Source: Lachnospiraceae bacterium 10-1 (GTDB lineage Bacteria > Bacillota > Clostridia > Lachnospirales > Lachnospiraceae). From it: a stretch of 64,000 nucleotides of DNA. Shown piece by piece: positions 27,305 to 39,363 of the stretch. The translations under genes and the position numbers were made by a program. Each line of letters opens with the position of its first letter. The first letter of the stretch is position 1. The notes under the pieces were generated by a model. That model searched no databases, had not been told where the DNA came from, and was given only the letters and a program-made list of their open reading frames with translations. Location: the NCBI GenBank assembly GCA_000403495.2, contig KE159810.1, positions 586,599-650,598 of the forward strand, written 5' to 3'.

Positions 27305-30300
27305 TTATACTTCTGTTTCTTCCAGAACATCTTCAATTTCGTCAAAGACTTCTTCCATCTCTTCCGTTGCTTCTTCTGTCTCTTCCTCTAAAAGCTCATC
27401 CTCTACCAGCATTTCTTCGTCCAGGCCTTCGTCAAAGGAAACTTCCATTTCTTCCTCATCCTGTTCAAAATCCATGTCCCCCATCAGCTTATTATCTGTT
27501 GAAAGTCTGGCACTGCGGTAACGTTTCATACCTGTTCCGGCAGGAATCAGCTTTCCTATGATTACATTTTCTTTCAGACCAATCAAAGGATCAATCTTTC
27601 CTTTAATTGCAGCCTCTGTCAGAACCTTAGTGGTTTCCTGGAAGGATGCTGCGGATAAGAAGGAATTGGTTGCAAGCGCTGCCTTTGTGATACCAAGCAT
27701 TACCTGCTTGCCTTCTGCCGGCTCTTTGCCCTCTGCGATCAGTTTTGCATTCATATCTTCATATTCAAGTACATCCACCATTGCACCAGGTAAGAAATCC
27801 GTATCACCATTGTTTTCAATCCTGATCTTCTTAAGCATCTGGCGTACAATCACTTCAATATGCTTATCGCTGATATCAACACCCTGGAGACGGTATACTC
27901 TCTGAACTTCTCTAAGCATATAATCCTGAACTGCCCGAATTCCTTTAATTTTGAGCAGATCGTGAGGATTTACACTTCCTTCTGTCAGTTCATCACCTGC
28001 TTCAAGCACTGCCCCGTCCATAATCTTTATTCTTGAGCCATAAGGGATCAGATAAGTCTTTGATTCCCCTGTTTCATGATTGTTGATCACAATTTCACGC
28101 TTTTTCTTGCTGTCCTTAATGGAAGCCACACCGCCAAACTCAGCAATAATTGCAAGTCCTTTGGGCTTTCTTGCTTCAAAAAGCTCCTCTACACGGGGAA
28201 GACCTTGGGTAATATCATCACCTGCAACACCGCCTGTATGGAAAGTACGCATAGTCAGCTGTGTACCAGGTTCACCGATAGACTGGGCTGCAATGATTCC
28301 TACTGCCTCACCTACCTGTACTGCCTCGCCGGTAGCCATATTGGCGCCATAACATTTTGCACAAATGCCATCATGAGAACGACAGGTAAGAATTGTACGG
28401 ATCTTTACGCTTTCAACAGGTTCACCCTTTTCATCCACCCCTACGCTTAAAATCTTTGCAGCCCGGCTGGGAGTAATCATGTGGTTTCGTTTTACAATCA
28501 CGCTTCCATCTCTGTCTTTAATTTCCTCACAGGAATATCTTCCCGTAATTCTGTCTTTTAAGCCTTCAATGGTTTCTTTTCCATCCATGAATGCCCTGAC
28601 TGTCATACCTGGAATTTCATCTGAATCTTCCATACAATCAATTTCACGAATGATTAATTCCTGCGATACATCCACCATACGTCTTGTCAGATAACCGGAG
28701 TCAGCGGTACGAAGCGCGGTATCGGACAATCCCTTACGGGCGCCATGAGCTGACATAAAGTATTCCAGTACGTCCAGGCCTTCCCGGAAATTTGACTTAA
28801 TAGGAAGTTCGATAGTTCTACCAGTGGTATCAGCCATCAGTCCACGCATACCAGCCAGCTGCTTGATCTGCTGATTGGAACCACGGGCGCCGGAGTCAGC
28901 CATCATAAAGATATTATTATATTTATCCAGGCCTGCAAGCAGCACATCTGTCAGCTTTTTATCTGTTTCATTCCATGTTTCAACCACCGCACGGTATCTT
29001 TCTTCTTCCGTAATCAAACCACGTCTGTAGTTTTGGGAAATTCTATCTACCGTAGTCTGTGCCTCATCCAGCATTTCCTGTTTCTGCGCAGGCACCGTCA
29101 TATCTGAAATAGAAACTGTCATTGCCGCTTTTGTTGAATATTTATAGCCTGTAGACTTAATCAGATCCAAAACTTCTGCCGTCACGGAAACCCCATGTGT
29201 GTTAATAACCTTTTCAAGGATCTGTTTTAACTGTTTTTTACCAACATGGAAATCCACTTCAGGAAGAAGAAGGTTTTCCGGTTTACTTCTGTCAACAAAC
29301 CCTAAATCCTGCGGAAGTATTTCATTAAAGAGGAATCTTCCAAGGGTGGATTCTACAATGCCGGATGTCGTCTCACCTTCCACATTGGTTTTTGTTACTT
29401 TAACCTTAATTCTGGAGTGAAGGGTGCACAAACCATTTTCATATGCCAGAATTGCTTCATTTACGCTCTTATAATATTTTCCTTCGCCAATTGCACCGGG
29501 ACGTTCCTGTGTCAGGTAGTAAATTCCAAGTACCATATCCTGTGAAGGAACTGCCACCGGACCACCATCAGAAGGCTTTAAGAGATTATTAGGCGAAAGC
29601 AGAAGGAACCTGCATTCTGCCTGTGCTTCCACTGAAAGGGGAAGGTGCACTGCCATCTGGTCTCCGTCAAAATCGGCATTAAAAGCTGTACAAACCAAAG
29701 GATGCAGCTTAATTGCCTTACCTTCTACCAGGATAGGCTCAAATGCCTGAATACCAAGTCTGTGTAATGTAGGTGCACGGTTCAGCATAACCGGATGCTC
29801 CTTAATTACCTCTTCCAAAACATCCCATACCTGAGTGTCCAGTCTCTCCACAAGTTTCTTGGCATTTTTAATATTCTGGGAAATCCCTCTCGCCACCAGT
29901 TCCTTCATAACAAAAGGCTTAAATAACTCAATGGCCATCTCTTTGGGCAGACCGCACTGATAAATCTTAAGCTCCGGTCCAACTACGATAACGGAACGTC
30001 CCGAATAGTCCACACGCTTACCTAAAAGATTCTGACGGAAACGTCCTGACTTACCCTTTAACATATCTGACAAAGACTTAAGGGCTCTGTTGCCTGGGCC
30101 GGTTACCGGTCTCCCACGTCTGCCATTATCAATCAGCGCATCCACTGCTTCCTGAAGCATTCTCTTTTCATTGCGGACAATAATATCCGGAGCCCCCAGT
30201 TCCAGCAGTCTTTTCAGACGATTATTTCTGTTTATAATTCTTCTATATAAATCATTCAAATCTGAAGTGGCAAAACGTCCACCATCCAACTGTACCATAG

Positions 30301-31039
30301 GACGAAGATCCGGCGGAATAACCGGAATTGCATCCATGATCATCCAGGAAGGTTCATTTCCTGACTCTCTAAAGGCTTCTACCACTTCAAGTCTCTTAAT
30401 AATTCTTGCTCTTTTCTGACCTGTGGATTCTTTGAGACCGGTCTTAAGCTCCGCTGCCTCCACCTCAAGATCAATTGCCTGAAGCAGTTCTTTAATTGCT
30501 TCCGCTCCCATTCCCACACGGAATCTATTTCCCCAGGTTTCTCTTGCATCCTGATATTCTCTCTCAGACAAAACCTGCTTATATTCCAAACTGGTTTCAC
30601 CCTGATCCAGAACAATATAGGAAGCAAAATATAATACCTTTTCAAGTACTCTGGGAGACAAATCCAAAATCAACCCCATACGGCTGGGGATGCCTTTAAA
30701 ATACCAGATATGGGAAACCGGCGCCGCAAGTTCAATATGCCCCATACGCTCTCTGCGGACGCTGGATTTGGTAACTTCAACACCACATCTGTCGCAGACA
30801 ACACCCTTATATCTGATCTTCTTATATTTACCACAATGACACTCCCAGTCCTTGCTGGGGCCAAAGATCTTTTCACAGAATAAACCGTCTTTTTCCGGCT
30901 TTAAGGTTCTGTAATTGATGGTTTCTGGCTTTAACACTTCGCCTCTTGACCATTCCCTGATCTTTTCAGGTGATGCCAGGCCAATCCTGATCACATCAAA
31001 TGTCATTGGCTGATACACTTCTTGCTTTGTTTCTAACAT
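27305..31039 (-). CDS. rpoC: RNA polymerase beta' subunit
   Basis: Start ATG at 31,039 ([10 protein letters not shown]) is preferred because GAAAGGAG lies 11 bases upstream; the ATG at 31,060 lacks a site. The 1244-residue protein has the N-terminal zinc site (CHCGKY, CDRCG), the catalytic [12 protein letters not shown] motif with the Mg-binding Asp triad, and the second zinc region ([11 protein letters not shown]). The last 60 residues are a Glu-rich acidic tail. It forms the active-site cleft with RpoB, whose gene ends 33 bases upstream. Confidence 0.98.
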   Translation of the reverse strand: MLETKQEVYQPMTFDVIRIGLASPEKIREWSRGEVLKPETINYRTLKPEKDGLFCEKIFGPSKDWECHCGKYKKIRYKGVVCDRCGVEVTKSSVRRERMGHIELAAPVSHIWYFKGIPSRMGLILDLSPRVLEKVLYFASYIVLDQGETSLEYKQVLSEREYQDARETWGNRFRVGMGAEAIKELLQAIDLEVEAAELKTGLKESTGQKRARIIKRLEVVEAFRESGNEPSWMIMDAIPVIPPDLRPMVQLDGGRFATSDLNDLYRRIINRNNRLKRLLELGAPDIIVRNEKRMLQEAVDALIDNGRRGRPVTGPGNRALKSLSDMLKGKSGRFRQNLLGKRVDYSGRSVIVVGPELKIYQCGLPKEMAIELFKPFVMKELVARGISQNIKNAKKLVERLDTQVWDVLEEVIKEHPVMLNRAPTLHRLGIQAFEPILVEGKAIKLHPLVCTAFNADFDGDQMAVHLPLSVEAQAECRFLLLSPNNLLKPSDGGPVAVPSQDMVLGIYYLTQERPGAIGEGKYYKSVNEAILAYENGLCTLHSRIKVKVTKTNVEGETTSGIVESTLGRFLFNEILPQDLGFVDRSKPENLLLPEVDFHVGKKQLKQILEKVINTHGVSVTAEVLDLIKSTGYKYSTKAAMTVSISDMTVPAQKQEMLDEAQTTVDRISQNYRRGLITEEERYRAVVETWNETDKKLTDVLLAGLDKYNNIFMMADSGARGSNQQIKQLAGMRGLMADTTGRTIELPIKSNFREGLDVLEYFMSAHGARKGLSDTALRTADSGYLTRRMVDVSQELIIREIDCMEDSDEIPGMTVRAFMDGKETIEGLKDRITGRYSCEEIKDRDGSVIVKRNHMITPSRAAKILSVGVDEKGEPVESVKIRTILTCRSHDGICAKCYGANMATGEAVQVGEAVGIIAAQSIGEPGTQLTMRTFHTGGVAGDDITQGLPRVEELFEARKPKGLAIIAEFGGVASIKDSKKKREIVINNHETGESKTYLIPYGSRIKIMDGAVLEAGDELTEGSVNPHDLLKIKGIRAVQDYMLREVQRVYRLQGVDISDKHIEVIVRQMLKKIRIENNGDTDFLPGAMVDVLEYEDMNAKLIAEGKEPAEGKQVMLGITKAALATNSFLSAASFQETTKVLTEAAIKGKIDPLIGLKENVIIGKLIPAGTGMKRYRSARLSTDNKLMGDMDFEQDEEEMEVSFDEGLDEEMLVEDELLEEETEEATEEMEEVFDEIEDVLEETEV

Positions 31040-31072
31040 CGCTATCCATGCTCCTTTCAAAGTCGGGCTGCT

Positions 31073-34000
31073 TTACTCATCAAATGAATCTGAATCAAGT
31101 ACCATTTCAAATTCCTCATCAAAGGCATCGCCTGATTCATCATCCTCTTCTTCATCTTCTGCACTTATGAGTGCACCGCTTGCTTCGTCAAATTCCTGCT
31201 GCTGATATCCCATTGAACCTAAGGAGCCTTTTTCGTAATCGAAGCCCTTGTCTTCTCCCTCGATCTCATAACGATAATCATTATCACCGTAATCAATATT
31301 CTCCATTATTTCAACTTCTGTATTATCTTCACGTAGAACTCTCACGTCAAGTCCAAGAGACTGCAGTTCTTTAAGCAGAACCTTGAAAGATTCCGGAATG
31401 CCGGACTCAGGAATATTATCTCCTTTAATGATCGCTTCATAAGTCTTTACACGTCCGATTACATCATCGGACTTAACTGTCAAAATCTCCTGCAGCGTAT
31501 ATGAAGCACCATATGCCTCCAGCGCCCAAACTTCCATTTCACCAAAACGCTGTCCGCCAAACTGTGCCTTACCACCTAAAGGCTGCTGGGTTACCAGGGA
31601 ATAAGGTCCCGTGGAACGGGCATGTATCTTATCATCAACCAAGTGGTGAAGCTTTAAGTAATGCATGTGCCCGATGGTAACAGGGCTGTCAAAAAACTCA
31701 CCTGTTCTTCCGTCGCGAAGTCTCACTTTACCATCCCTGGAAATAGGAACCCCTTTCCAAAGTTCTCTGTGATCCCTGTTTTCATATAAATAATCCACTA
31801 CCTCAGGAAGCAGTTCTTCTTTATGCTTTGCTTCAAACTCTTCCCAGCTTAAGTTAACATAATCATTTGCCAGATCCAGCGTATCCATAATATCATTTTC
31901 ATTTGCCCCGTCAAAAACAGGCGTAGCTACATTAAAGCCAAGGGCTTTCGCAGCCAGTGATAAATGGATTTCAAGTACCTGTCCAATGTTCATACGTGAA
32001 GGAACACCCAAAGGATTCAGCACAATATCCAAAGGACGTCCGTTAGGCAGATAAGGCATATCCTCCACCGGAAGCACGCGGGAAACAACACCCTTGTTAC
32101 CATGACGTCCGGCCATCTTATCACCTACTGAAATTTTTCTCTTCTGTGCAATGTAAATACGCACTGCCTGATTCACACCAGGAGAAAGCTCATCACCGTT
32201 TTCTCTTGTAAATACCTTGGCATCCACAATAATACCGGATTCTCCATGAGGTACTTTAAGGGAAGTATCCCTTACTTCTCTGGCCTTCTCACCAAAAATA
32301 GCACGGAGCAGCCTTTCTTCCGCTGTAAGTTCTGTTTCTCCCTTAGGCGTAACCTTGCCCACCAGAATATCTCCGGCACGTACTTCCGCACCGATTCTGA
32401 TAATACCTCTTTCATCAAGATCCTTAAGCGCATCATCACCTACTCCGGGAACATCTCTGGTAATTTCTTCCGGCCCTAATTTGGTGTCTCTGGCTTCCGC
32501 TTCATATTCTTCAATGTGTACAGAAGTATATACATCCTCCTGCACCAGTCTTTCACTTAAAAGAACAGCATCTTCGTAATTATAACCTTCCCATGTCATA
32601 AAACCAATCAAAGGATTCTTGCCTAATGCCAGTTCGCCGTCAGAAGTAGACGGACCGTCTGCAATCACCTGACCGGCTTCCACATGACTTCCTTTAAGCA
32701 CAATAGGCTTCTGGTTATAACAGTTTGACTGGTTGCTTCGTGAAAACTTGGTCAGATGATATTCCATCTTTTCTCCGTCATCACAGGTCATCTTTATTAA
32801 ATTAGAAGAAACATAATCAATTGTTCCTGGCTTTTTAGCAACCACACACACACCTGAGTCTACCGCCGCCTTAGGTTCCATACCGGTTCCAACTACAGGC
32901 GCCTGAGTTGTAAGAAGCGGTACTGCCTGACGCTGCATGTTTGATCCCATCAATGCACGGTTAGCATCATCATTTTCAAGGAAAGGAATAAGCGCTGTTG
33001 CAACGGAAAATACCATCTTGGGAGATACGTCCATGTAATCAAACATTGCCTTGGGATACTCTGATGTTTCATCTTTGTAACGTCCTGCCACACTGTTTCT
33101 TACGAAATGTCCTTCGGCATCCAAAACTTCGTTTGCCTGTGCTACATGGTAATTGTCTTCTTCATCCGCAGTCATATAAACTACTTCTTCCGTAACACGC
33201 GGGTTCGCCGGATCACTCTTATCTATCTTACGGTAAGGTGCCTCAACAAATCCATATTCATTAATTCTTGCATAGGATGCAAGAGAGTTAATCAAACCAA
33301 TGTTAGGACCTTCAGGCGTCTCAATAGGGCACATTCTTCCATAATGAGAATAATGAACGTCCCTGACCTCAAATCCGGCACGATCTCTGGACAGACCGCC
33401 GGGGCCAAGTGCGGAAAGACGTCTCTTATGTGTTAACTCACCTAAAGGATTATTCTGATCCATAAACTGTGACAACTGGGAGGAACCAAAGAATTCCTTG
33501 ACAGCAGCCTGCACAGGCTTGATATTAATCAATACCTGGGGAGAAATCTCCTCTGCATCATGAGTTGTCATTCTTTCACGAACTACCCTTTCCAGTCTGG
33601 AAAGTCCGATCCGGTACTGGTTCTGTAAAAGTTCGCCCACCGCACGGATACGTCTGTTGCCCAAATGGTCAATATCATCATCATTGCCAATGCCATATTC
33701 CAAATGAATATTATAATTAATAGAAGCAATGATATCTTCCTTTGTAATATGCTTGGGAATCAGTTCATGTACATTCTTTTTAATTGCTTCCGCAAGTTCT
33801 TCCGGATTTTCACTGAATTCTTCAATGATCTGCGCCAGAACAGGATAATAAACATGTTCCGTAATACCCAATTCTTTGGGATTACATTCAACAAAATTTG
33901 TAATATCCACCATCATGTTGGAAAGAACCTTTACATTCTTTTCCTCTGTCTGAATATATACATAAGGAACTGCCGCATTTTGAATCTGGTCAGCAAGCTC

Positions 34001-34948
34001 CATAGTTACTTTTGTACCAGCCTCAGCAATTACTTCCCCTGTCAGAGTATCAATAACATCCTCTGCCAGTTTATGGTGTCTGATTCTATTTCTAAAAGCA
34101 AGTTTTTTATTAAATTTATATCTGCCGACTTTCGCTAAATCATATCTTCTGGGGTCAAAAAACATAGCGTTAATAAGGCTTTCCGCGCTTTCAACACTAA
34201 GGGGCTCACCTGGACGGATCTTTTTATACAACTCTAAAAGACCTTCCTGATAATTAGTAGAAACGTCTTTGGAAAAGCTTGCTTCAATTTTGGGTTCATC
34301 TCCAAACAGCTCTCTGATCTCATCATTGGTACCTACTCCAAGCGCTCTGATCAGAACTGTAATAGGAACCTTTCTGGTTCTGTCTACACGTACATAAAAA
34401 ATATCGTTAGAGTCTGTCTCATACTCCAGCCATGCACCACGATTGGGTATTACTGTGGATGAGAACAGTCTTTTTCCTATCTTGTCATGACTGATTGCAT
34501 AGTAAATGCCGGGAGAACGAACCAACTGGCTTACGATAACGCGCTCAGCGCCATTAATTACAAAAGTACCTGTCTGTGTCATAAGCGGAAGATCGCCCAT
34601 AAAAATTTCATGTTCGCTGATCTCTTCCTTTTCCTTATTGTACAGACGTACCTTAACCTTTAAGGGAGCTGCATATGTTGCATCTCTCTCCTTACATTTC
34701 TCGATCGAATATTTCACATCTTCTTCACACAACTCAAAGTCTACAAACTCAAGACTCAAGTGTCCGCTGTAGTCAGCAATCGGAGAAATATCATCAAATA
34801 CTTCCTTAAGTCCTTCTTCCAGAAACCACCTGTAAGAATCCTTCTGGACCTCAATCAGGTTCGGCATTTCCAGAACCTCTTTCTGTCGTGAATAACTCAT
34901 ACGTATGTTCTTGCCTGCGGCAATAGGACGTATTCTGTTCTTTTCCAT
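31073..34948 (-). CDS. rpoB: RNA polymerase beta subunit
   Basis: The 1291-residue protein is complete. The rifampicin region [20 protein letters not shown] keeps the susceptible-type Asp, His and Ser residues. The GPNIGLI and [18 protein letters not shown] blocks of the catalytic core are present. The C-terminal 60 residues are very acidic, a feature shared with the RpoC tail. It begins 300 bases after rplL, past a hairpin that may set the polymerase-to-ribosomal-protein ratio. Confidence 0.98.
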   Translation of the reverse strand: MEKNRIRPIAAGKNIRMSYSRQKEVLEMPNLIEVQKDSYRWFLEEGLKEVFDDISPIADYSGHLSLEFVDFELCEEDVKYSIEKCKERDATYAAPLKVKVRLYNKEKEEISEHEIFMGDLPLMTQTGTFVINGAERVIVSQLVRSPGIYYAISHDKIGKRLFSSTVIPNRGAWLEYETDSNDIFYVRVDRTRKVPITVLIRALGVGTNDEIRELFGDEPKIEASFSKDVSTNYQEGLLELYKKIRPGEPLSVESAESLINAMFFDPRRYDLAKVGRYKFNKKLAFRNRIRHHKLAEDVIDTLTGEVIAEAGTKVTMELADQIQNAAVPYVYIQTEEKNVKVLSNMMVDITNFVECNPKELGITEHVYYPVLAQIIEEFSENPEELAEAIKKNVHELIPKHITKEDIIASINYNIHLEYGIGNDDDIDHLGNRRIRAVGELLQNQYRIGLSRLERVVRERMTTHDAEEISPQVLINIKPVQAAVKEFFGSSQLSQFMDQNNPLGELTHKRRLSALGPGGLSRDRAGFEVRDVHYSHYGRMCPIETPEGPNIGLINSLASYARINEYGFVEAPYRKIDKSDPANPRVTEEVVYMTADEEDNYHVAQANEVLDAEGHFVRNSVAGRYKDETSEYPKAMFDYMDVSPKMVFSVATALIPFLENDDANRALMGSNMQRQAVPLLTTQAPVVGTGMEPKAAVDSGVCVVAKKPGTIDYVSSNLIKMTCDDGEKMEYHLTKFSRSNQSNCYNQKPIVLKGSHVEAGQVIADGPSTSDGELALGKNPLIGFMTWEGYNYEDAVLLSERLVQEDVYTSVHIEEYEAEARDTKLGPEEITRDVPGVGDDALKDLDERGIIRIGAEVRAGDILVGKVTPKGETELTAEERLLRAIFGEKAREVRDTSLKVPHGESGIIVDAKVFTRENGDELSPGVNQAVRIYIAQKRKISVGDKMAGRHGNKGVVSRVLPVEDMPYLPNGRPLDIVLNPLGVPSRMNIGQVLEIHLSLAAKALGFNVATPVFDGANENDIMDTLDLANDYVNLSWEEFEAKHKEELLPEVVDYLYENRDHRELWKGVPISRDGKVRLRDGRTGEFFDSPVTIGHMHYLKLHHLVDDKIHARSTGPYSLVTQQPLGGKAQFGGQRFGEMEVWALEAYGASYTLQEILTVKSDDVIGRVKTYEAIIKGDNIPESGIPESFKVLLKELQSLGLDVRVLREDNTEVEIMENIDYGDNDYRYEIEGEDKGFDYEKGSLGSMGYQQQEFDEASGALISAEDEEEDDESGDAFDEEFEMVLDSDSFDE

Positions 34949-35248
34949 TGACTATTCACCCCGTTCTTTATGATATAATGACAGCAATAAACCAATCGCC
35001 TGCAAGGCAGACATTTGGCAAATGCAGCAATGCCCATGAGCGTTGTCCATGCAAAGCGCATAACTCAACACAATAGTGCACCTTACATTTTACTACAAGC
35101 CCGAAATTGAGTCAACAAAAATTTTACTTAGATGGGAAAATTTGTAATAGAATAAAGATTAAGCTGTGTGTCGGTCTCCCGGCACACAGCCATTTGATCT
35201 GACAACCGGCTTTTTCAGCCAGCCTTAAGTTTTACTTTATCAGGCGAA
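34949..35248 (-). other. rplL-rpoB spacer
   Basis: A 300-base spacer without a gene. It contains a GC-rich hairpin (35,163-35,190) near the rplL end and AT-rich sequence close to rpoB. This is the usual place of the partial terminator in rplJL-rpoBC operons. Confidence 0.6.
35163..35190 (-). terminator. Partial terminator between rplL and rpoB
   Basis: GCTGTGTGTCGG pairs with CCGGCACACAGC (one G-U) around a TCTC loop. The downstream minus-strand sequence TTAATCTTTATT is only moderately U-rich, consistent with partial rather than full termination. Confidence 0.65.
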
Positions 35249-35626
35249 TTACTTTAATGTAACCTTAGCGCCTTCTGCCTCAAGTTTAGCCTTGATATCG
35301 TCAGCTTCTTCCTTAGATGCTGCTTCCTTAAGTACCTTAGGAGCAGAATCAACAAGATCTTTTGCTTCCTTAAGTCCAAGGCCTGTTGCTTCACGAACAA
35401 CTTTGATAACCTTAACCTTGTTAGGGCCAACCTCTGTAAGCTCAACATCAAATTCAGTCTTTTCTTCTACTGCTGCTGCATCGCCAGCGCCTGCTGCTGC
35501 AACTACAACACCTGCTGCTGCAGATACACCAAATTCTTCTTCACAAGCTTTTACAAGATCATTTAATTCTAAAACTGATAACTCTTTGATAGCATCAATT
35601 AATTCCTGTGTGGATAACTTTGCCAT
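35249..35626 (-). CDS. rplL: 50S ribosomal protein L7/L12
   Basis: The start at 35,626 (MAKLSTQEL) has a GGAGG site 8 bases upstream and gives 125 residues, the usual length; the frame extends 5 codons further without support. The protein has an N-terminal dimer domain, an Ala/Gly-rich hinge (about 38-55) and a C-terminal factor-binding domain. It forms the ribosome stalk with L10, which is encoded 55 bases upstream. Confidence 0.97.
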   Translation of the reverse strand: MAKLSTQELIDAIKELSVLELNDLVKACEEEFGVSAAAGVVVAAAGAGDAAAVEEKTEFDVELTEVGPNKVKVIKVVREATGLGLKEAKDLVDSAPKVLKEAASKEEADDIKAKLEAEGAKVTLK

Positions 35627-35681
35627 TTTAATTTCCTCCATTCATAATAAATAGTTCATTTAAAAGTTCATTTTTACTTTT

Positions 35682-36260
35682 TTATTCTGCTGCCGGCGCT
35701 TCAGCGGGTGCTGTTTCCTCAGCAGCAGCTTCTTCTGCTGGAGCTGCTTCTTCAGCAGGCGCTTCGCATCCTTCTGCGCCGCCTTTTTCTGCTAACTGCT
35801 TCATAACACGAGCGAAGTTCGTGATAGGAGACTGAATGCTTCCAAGCAGCTTGGAGAGCAATTCTTCTCTTGAAGGAATCTTAGCAATCTCAGCAATTCC
35901 ATTTGCATCATAAGCAACGCCTTCTACAATGCCGCCTTTAACTTCCAGCTTATTTGCATCCTTTGCAAATTTGCAAAGTACTCTTGCCGGAGCAGTTGCA
36001 TCTGTTGTAGAAATTGCAATTGCACTGGGACCTTCCAGATAAGAAGTAAGACTTTCACAGTCAGTTCCCTTGAATGCAAAATTCATCATTGTGTTTTTGT
36101 AAACCTTGTAAGTGATACCTGCTTCACGAAGCTGCTTACGAAGGTTGGTGTCCTGTTCTACCGTAAGTCCACGATAGTCAACAAGCACAACCGACTGCGC
36201 ATCTTTAATGCTGGCAGAAATCTCTTCAATTATCGGTTTTTTCTGTTCAACTTTTGCCAT
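35682..36260 (-). CDS. rplJ: 50S ribosomal protein L10
   Basis: The 192-residue protein has the conserved N-terminal rRNA-binding domain (VVLVDYRGLT) and a C-terminal helix for L7/L12. After about residue 165 there is an extra Ala/Glu/Pro-rich tail (EEAAPAEEAAAEE) longer than in many bacteria. L10 with L7/L12 binds the leader upstream to limit its own synthesis in known systems. A strong AGGAGG site precedes the ATG. Confidence 0.96.
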   Translation of the reverse strand: MAKVEQKKPIIEEISASIKDAQSVVLVDYRGLTVEQDTNLRKQLREAGITYKVYKNTMMNFAFKGTDCESLTSYLEGPSAIAISTTDATAPARVLCKFAKDANKLEVKGGIVEGVAYDANGIAEIAKIPSREELLSKLLGSIQSPITNFARVMKQLAEKGGAEGCEAPAEEAAPAEEAAAEETAPAEAPAAE

Positions 36261-36284
36261 GTTTTTACCTCCTGTTAGATTTTG

Positions 36285-36467
36285 GTGCCGAAAGGATTAA
36301 ACACTGCCTCTCTTTATAAGCCGGCTTATTGATAAAAAACCCTTCCGAAGGCGGAAGGGTAGAATTTACCATAAAAACTCTTCTCCTCGGTAGGTGATAA
36401 GCTTACGTCCCTTCAGCTTCTTTTCTCACTTGGGACACCTACTGTCTTCGGCATAGTCAAAATGACC
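36285..36467 (-). promoter_or_regulatory. L10 leader (ribosomal protein autoregulation RNA)
   Basis: The RNA upstream of rplJ contains GCCGAAGACAGTAGGTGTC paired with ACCTACCGAGGAG, the recognised kink-turn core of L10 leaders, and then a terminator hairpin. In Firmicutes, L10(L12)4 binding is thought to favour termination. It follows a good promoter at 36,474-36,502. Exact ends are estimated. Confidence 0.87.
36333..36360 (-). terminator. Attenuator in the L10 leader
   Basis: ACCCTTCC and GGAAGGGT form an 8-bp stem with a 6-base loop, followed on the minus strand by TTTTTT. Its place between the L10-binding core and rplJ fits transcription attenuation. Confidence 0.85.
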
Positions 36468-36473
36468 TTATTT

Positions 36474-36502
36474 AAGATAACACATACAAGTCTATATGTC
36501 AA
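36474..36502 (-). promoter_or_regulatory. Promoter of rplJ-rplL
   Basis: On the minus strand TTGACA (36,497-36,502) is followed by 17 bases and TATCTT (36,474-36,479). The TGA stop codon of the upstream capA-like gene lies inside the TTGACA box. Transcription would start just before the L10 leader. Confidence 0.8.
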
Positions 36503-37782
36503 TGAATATTTTTTGATACATATCCTTCTGCATCAATTGTAACTTCCGGCGATAATCCTCTCATGTAAGCCAAAATCCTGCTTTTTTCCTCGCCATATGC
36601 CAGACTCACTCTGCAGTCAGACTGAATTGCCGGTATAAACTGAAACGACTCAAGCCCATTTCGTCCAATTGTCACCTGCACCATACAGGTATCCAGTGTT
36701 TTAGAATTAAACCAAAAGTTCCCTAAGCTGTAGATTACCGGTGTATCATCAAAATAGGTGATTCCCTGCAGACAGTGCGAATGATCTCCAATAATCAGAT
36801 CGGCGCCTGCCTGGGCAAGCTTAGGCGCCTGATCCAGTTGTGCCCAGTCAGGTTCCGCCTGGTTTTCCGTTCCCCAATGAATAAACACAATTACAAAATC
36901 GCTTTGCTCTTTTGCTTCTGCCACTACCTGATATAATTTTTCAGGATTCCAGCACCTGAATACACCGGCGCCATCTTCCGTGGCTCCTTTTGTATCCGGA
37001 TTATCCAGCCTTTCTATCTGGGTAGCCGCTACGATAGCTATTTTCATATCATTTACAATAAAATAAAGAGGCGCTGATGCTTCCTTCAGATTCCGTCCTG
37101 CACCAATTGCCGGAATTCCTGCCCGCTCAAGCACATCCAGCGTATCAAGAAGACCGGTTTCTCCAAAATCATAAATATGATTATTGGCTAAAACCGCCAC
37201 ATCCACCCCTATGTCATGAAGGTAAGCGACTGTGGACTCGTCTGCACGAAAGGTATAGGTTTTTCCTTCCGTAGGAGTCCCCCTTTCCGTAAAGGGAAAT
37301 TCATTATTAGCCACAAGCACGTCCACCCCCTGCAGTCTGGTAAGCATATCTCCCGAGATTCCATTGTCTATGGTTTTGCCCCGCCGCAAAAGATTGGCCA
37401 TAATGGCATACTCGTCATCAAACAAAATATCTCCTATGAATCCAAATGTCACCGTATCTGGCTGAGAGCTTTCCCATGCCTGAATATAGTTCGCCCTCAT
37501 GTACTCTGCGTCAGCAAGCTCATGTCCGTATCTTGTGTTTTGAACTTCTGTTCCCATTACCGGTTCCGCCTGAACCTCCTCCGGCATCTTCTCCCAAAAG
37601 AAGTGTTCCTTATCATCCTCTTTCACCGTTTTCCCCTGTTCGCCAGTTTCTTCCCCCTTAAAAAACACCATAGACAAAATGCCCGCCATACCTATGGAAA
37701 GAACAATGCAGAGTGTCAAAGTAAATATCGCGCCGGCCCCAAATCTGTGTTTTCTTTTTTTCTGTCTGTTTTTCTCTTTCAT
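36499..37782 (-). CDS. CapA-family metallophosphatase-like membrane protein
   Basis: The 427-residue protein starts with a basic stretch (MKEKNRQKKRKHR) and one membrane segment (about 17-41), so it is probably anchored with its enzyme domain outside. The rest is a PGA_cap (CapA) domain with FIGDILFD, ANNEFPF, LANNHIYDFG and GDHSH metal-site blocks. CapA proteins take part in poly-gamma-glutamate handling, but many homologues have no known substrate and capBC are not seen here. Start choice is uncertain: the ATG at 37,833 is in frame, and neither has a strong ribosome site. It lies between rplA and rplJ. Confidence 0.82.
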   Translation of the reverse strand: MKEKNRQKKRKHRFGAGAIFTLTLCIVLSIGMAGILSMVFFKGEETGEQGKTVKEDDKEHFFWEKMPEEVQAEPVMGTEVQNTRYGHELADAEYMRANYIQAWESSQPDTVTFGFIGDILFDDEYAIMANLLRRGKTIDNGISGDMLTRLQGVDVLVANNEFPFTERGTPTEGKTYTFRADESTVAYLHDIGVDVAVLANNHIYDFGETGLLDTLDVLERAGIPAIGAGRNLKEASAPLYFIVNDMKIAIVAATQIERLDNPDTKGATEDGAGVFRCWNPEKLYQVVAEAKEQSDFVIVFIHWGTENQAEPDWAQLDQAPKLAQAGADLIIGDHSHCLQGITYFDDTPVIYSLGNFWFNSKTLDTCMVQVTIGRNGLESFQFIPAIQSDCRVSLAYGEEKSRILAYMRGLSPEVTIDAEGYVSKNIH

Positions 37783-37878
37783 AATATAGAGAATATCACA
37801 TTTTTGAAAATATTCCAACCTGTCCGAAAGCATCAGCCGCCAGCCCTGTCCCCAAAATCACGGCAAATTTTGACCTGC

Positions 37879-37909
37879 AAAAAGCCGCTCCCATAAAAAG
37901 GAGCGGCTT
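37879..37909 (-). terminator. Intrinsic terminator after rplA
   Basis: AAGCCGCTCC pairs with GGAGCGGCTT around an 8-base loop, followed by TTTTT on the minus strand. It lies 15 bases past the rplA stop and separates rplK-rplA from the capA-like gene. Confidence 0.9.
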
Positions 37910-37924
37910 ACTATCCGGTTTAGA

Positions 37925-38614
37925 TTAATACTTTGCAACACTGACTTTTACGCCAGGTCCCATAGTAGAAGTAAGTGTGATACTTCTTAAATACTGACCT
38001 TTCAGAGCTGAAGGTTTTGCCTTAACGATTGCTTCCATTAAAGCATCAAAGTTTTCCTGAAGCTTTGCTTCCTCAAAAGAAGCTTTGCCAAGGGGAACAT
38101 GAATGATATTGGACTTATCAAGTCTGTACTCAATCTTACCAGCTTTGATATCATTGATTGCCTTGGTAACATCCATAGTTACTGTTCCGGCTTTAGGATT
38201 AGGCATTAAGCCTTTCGGTCCCAGAACTTTACCAAGACGTCCAACAACACCCATCATATCCGGTGTAGCAACTACTACGTCGAAATCCAGCCATCCTTCA
38301 TTCTGAATCTTAGGGATCAGCTCATCTCCTCCAACGTGATCAGCGCCTGCTGCTTCAGCTTCGTTTACTTTATCACCTTTTGCAAATACCAGCACTTTAA
38401 CGGTTTTACCTGTACCATTAGGAAGTACAACAGCACCGCGGACCTGCTGTTCTGCATGACGTCCGTCACATCCGGTTCTGATGTGGACTTCAACTGTCTC
38501 ATCAAATTTTGCAACTGCGGTCTTTTTAACTAATGTAATTGCCTCAGCAGGCTCGTATGCAACTGAACGGTCAACCTGTTTTGCAGCCTCTATATATTTC
38601 TTTCCATGTTTCAT
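37925..38614 (-). CDS. rplA: 50S ribosomal protein L1
   Basis: The 229-residue protein forms the L1 stalk near the ribosome exit site. The signature region [17 protein letters not shown] and the [14 protein letters not shown] loop are intact. L1 is a known translational repressor of its own operon, which fits the leader upstream of rplK. It lies 99 bases after rplK and is the last gene of that unit, with a terminator right behind. Confidence 0.97.
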   Translation of the reverse strand: MKHGKKYIEAAKQVDRSVAYEPAEAITLVKKTAVAKFDETVEVHIRTGCDGRHAEQQVRGAVVLPNGTGKTVKVLVFAKGDKVNEAEAAGADHVGGDELIPKIQNEGWLDFDVVVATPDMMGVVGRLGKVLGPKGLMPNPKAGTVTMDVTKAINDIKAGKIEYRLDKSNIIHVPLGKASFEEAKLQENFDALMEAIVKAKPSALKGQYLRSITLTSTMGPGVKVSVAKY

Positions 38615-38713
38615 TATTAATTCCTCCTATGGTTCAAACGACACGTCCAGGAATTTCATCCTCTTGGAACATTTATGTCTCCCACTCTCCAAATTTATTA
38701 GTCCGATGTTTGG

Positions 38714-39139
38714 TTATTCCTCTACTGTGATGCCCATACTTCTTGCAGTACCAGCAATCATGCTCATAGCAGCCTCAAGGCTTGCTGCATTTAAATCAGG
38801 CATCTTCATTTCTGCGATTTCCTGAATCTTAGCCTTGGAAATGGTTGCAACCTTTGTCTTGTTCGGAACTGCTGAACCGGACTTAATATTGCATGCCTTC
38901 TTGAGAAGTACAGCAGCAGGGGGAGTTTTCGTAACAAAACTGAAACTTCTGTCTGCATATACTGTGATTACAACAGGGATGATCAAATCACCCTTATCTG
39001 CTGTTCTTGCGTTGAACTGCTTTGTAAATTCAACAATATTAACCCCATGCTGTCCAAGTGCAGGACCAACCGGGGGTGCTGGTGTAGCTTTGCCAGCAGG
39101 GATTTGCAACTTAATATATCCTTCTACTTTCTTTGCCAT
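38714..39139 (-). CDS. rplK: 50S ribosomal protein L11
   Basis: The 141-residue protein binds the GTPase-associated centre of 23S rRNA. The Pro-rich N-terminal loop ([13 protein letters not shown]) and the C-terminal rRNA-binding domain (GTARSMGI) are intact. The AGGAGGTG site ahead of the ATG is strong. It is separated from nusG by 224 bases that contain the L1-type leader. Confidence 0.97.
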   Translation of the reverse strand: MAKKVEGYIKLQIPAGKATPAPPVGPALGQHGVNIVEFTKQFNARTADKGDLIIPVVITVYADRSFSFVTKTPPAAVLLKKACNIKSGSAVPNKTKVATISKAKIQEIAEMKMPDLNAASLEAAMSMIAGTARSMGITVEE

Positions 39140-39229
39140 TGTGGCACCTCCTATAATAATGCATTTTCCTATCTTTAAGCAGGAACATAAAATTCATTTT
39201 CAGATTTCCATATTCCAATAAAAATAAGA

Positions 39230-39289
39230 CTGCATCGTGGTATGGCGCAGAAACTCATTCTGCTCCCACAGCCCGCATCTTATATGCAG
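39230..39289 (-). promoter_or_regulatory. Candidate L1-type leader upstream of rplK
   Basis: The RNA can fold into nested stems: CTGCAT with ATGCAG outside, GTGG with CCAC next, and GCAGAA with TTCTGC inside around a TGAG loop. Asymmetric internal loops separate the stems. This mimics the L1 site on 23S rRNA and lies where L1 autoregulation is expected. Assignment is by position and fold, not by a model search. Confidence 0.6.
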
Positions 39290-39363
39290 GCTAATTTAAA
39301 AGTTACTTTATATTTATACAGGCCAACACCTGTAATAAATATCGCGATTAAACATTTCCTTTA

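Noticed and set aside
33430-33560. Rifampicin-resistance changes in rpoB
   Set aside because: The region reads as the susceptible type at the usual Asp, His and Ser positions.
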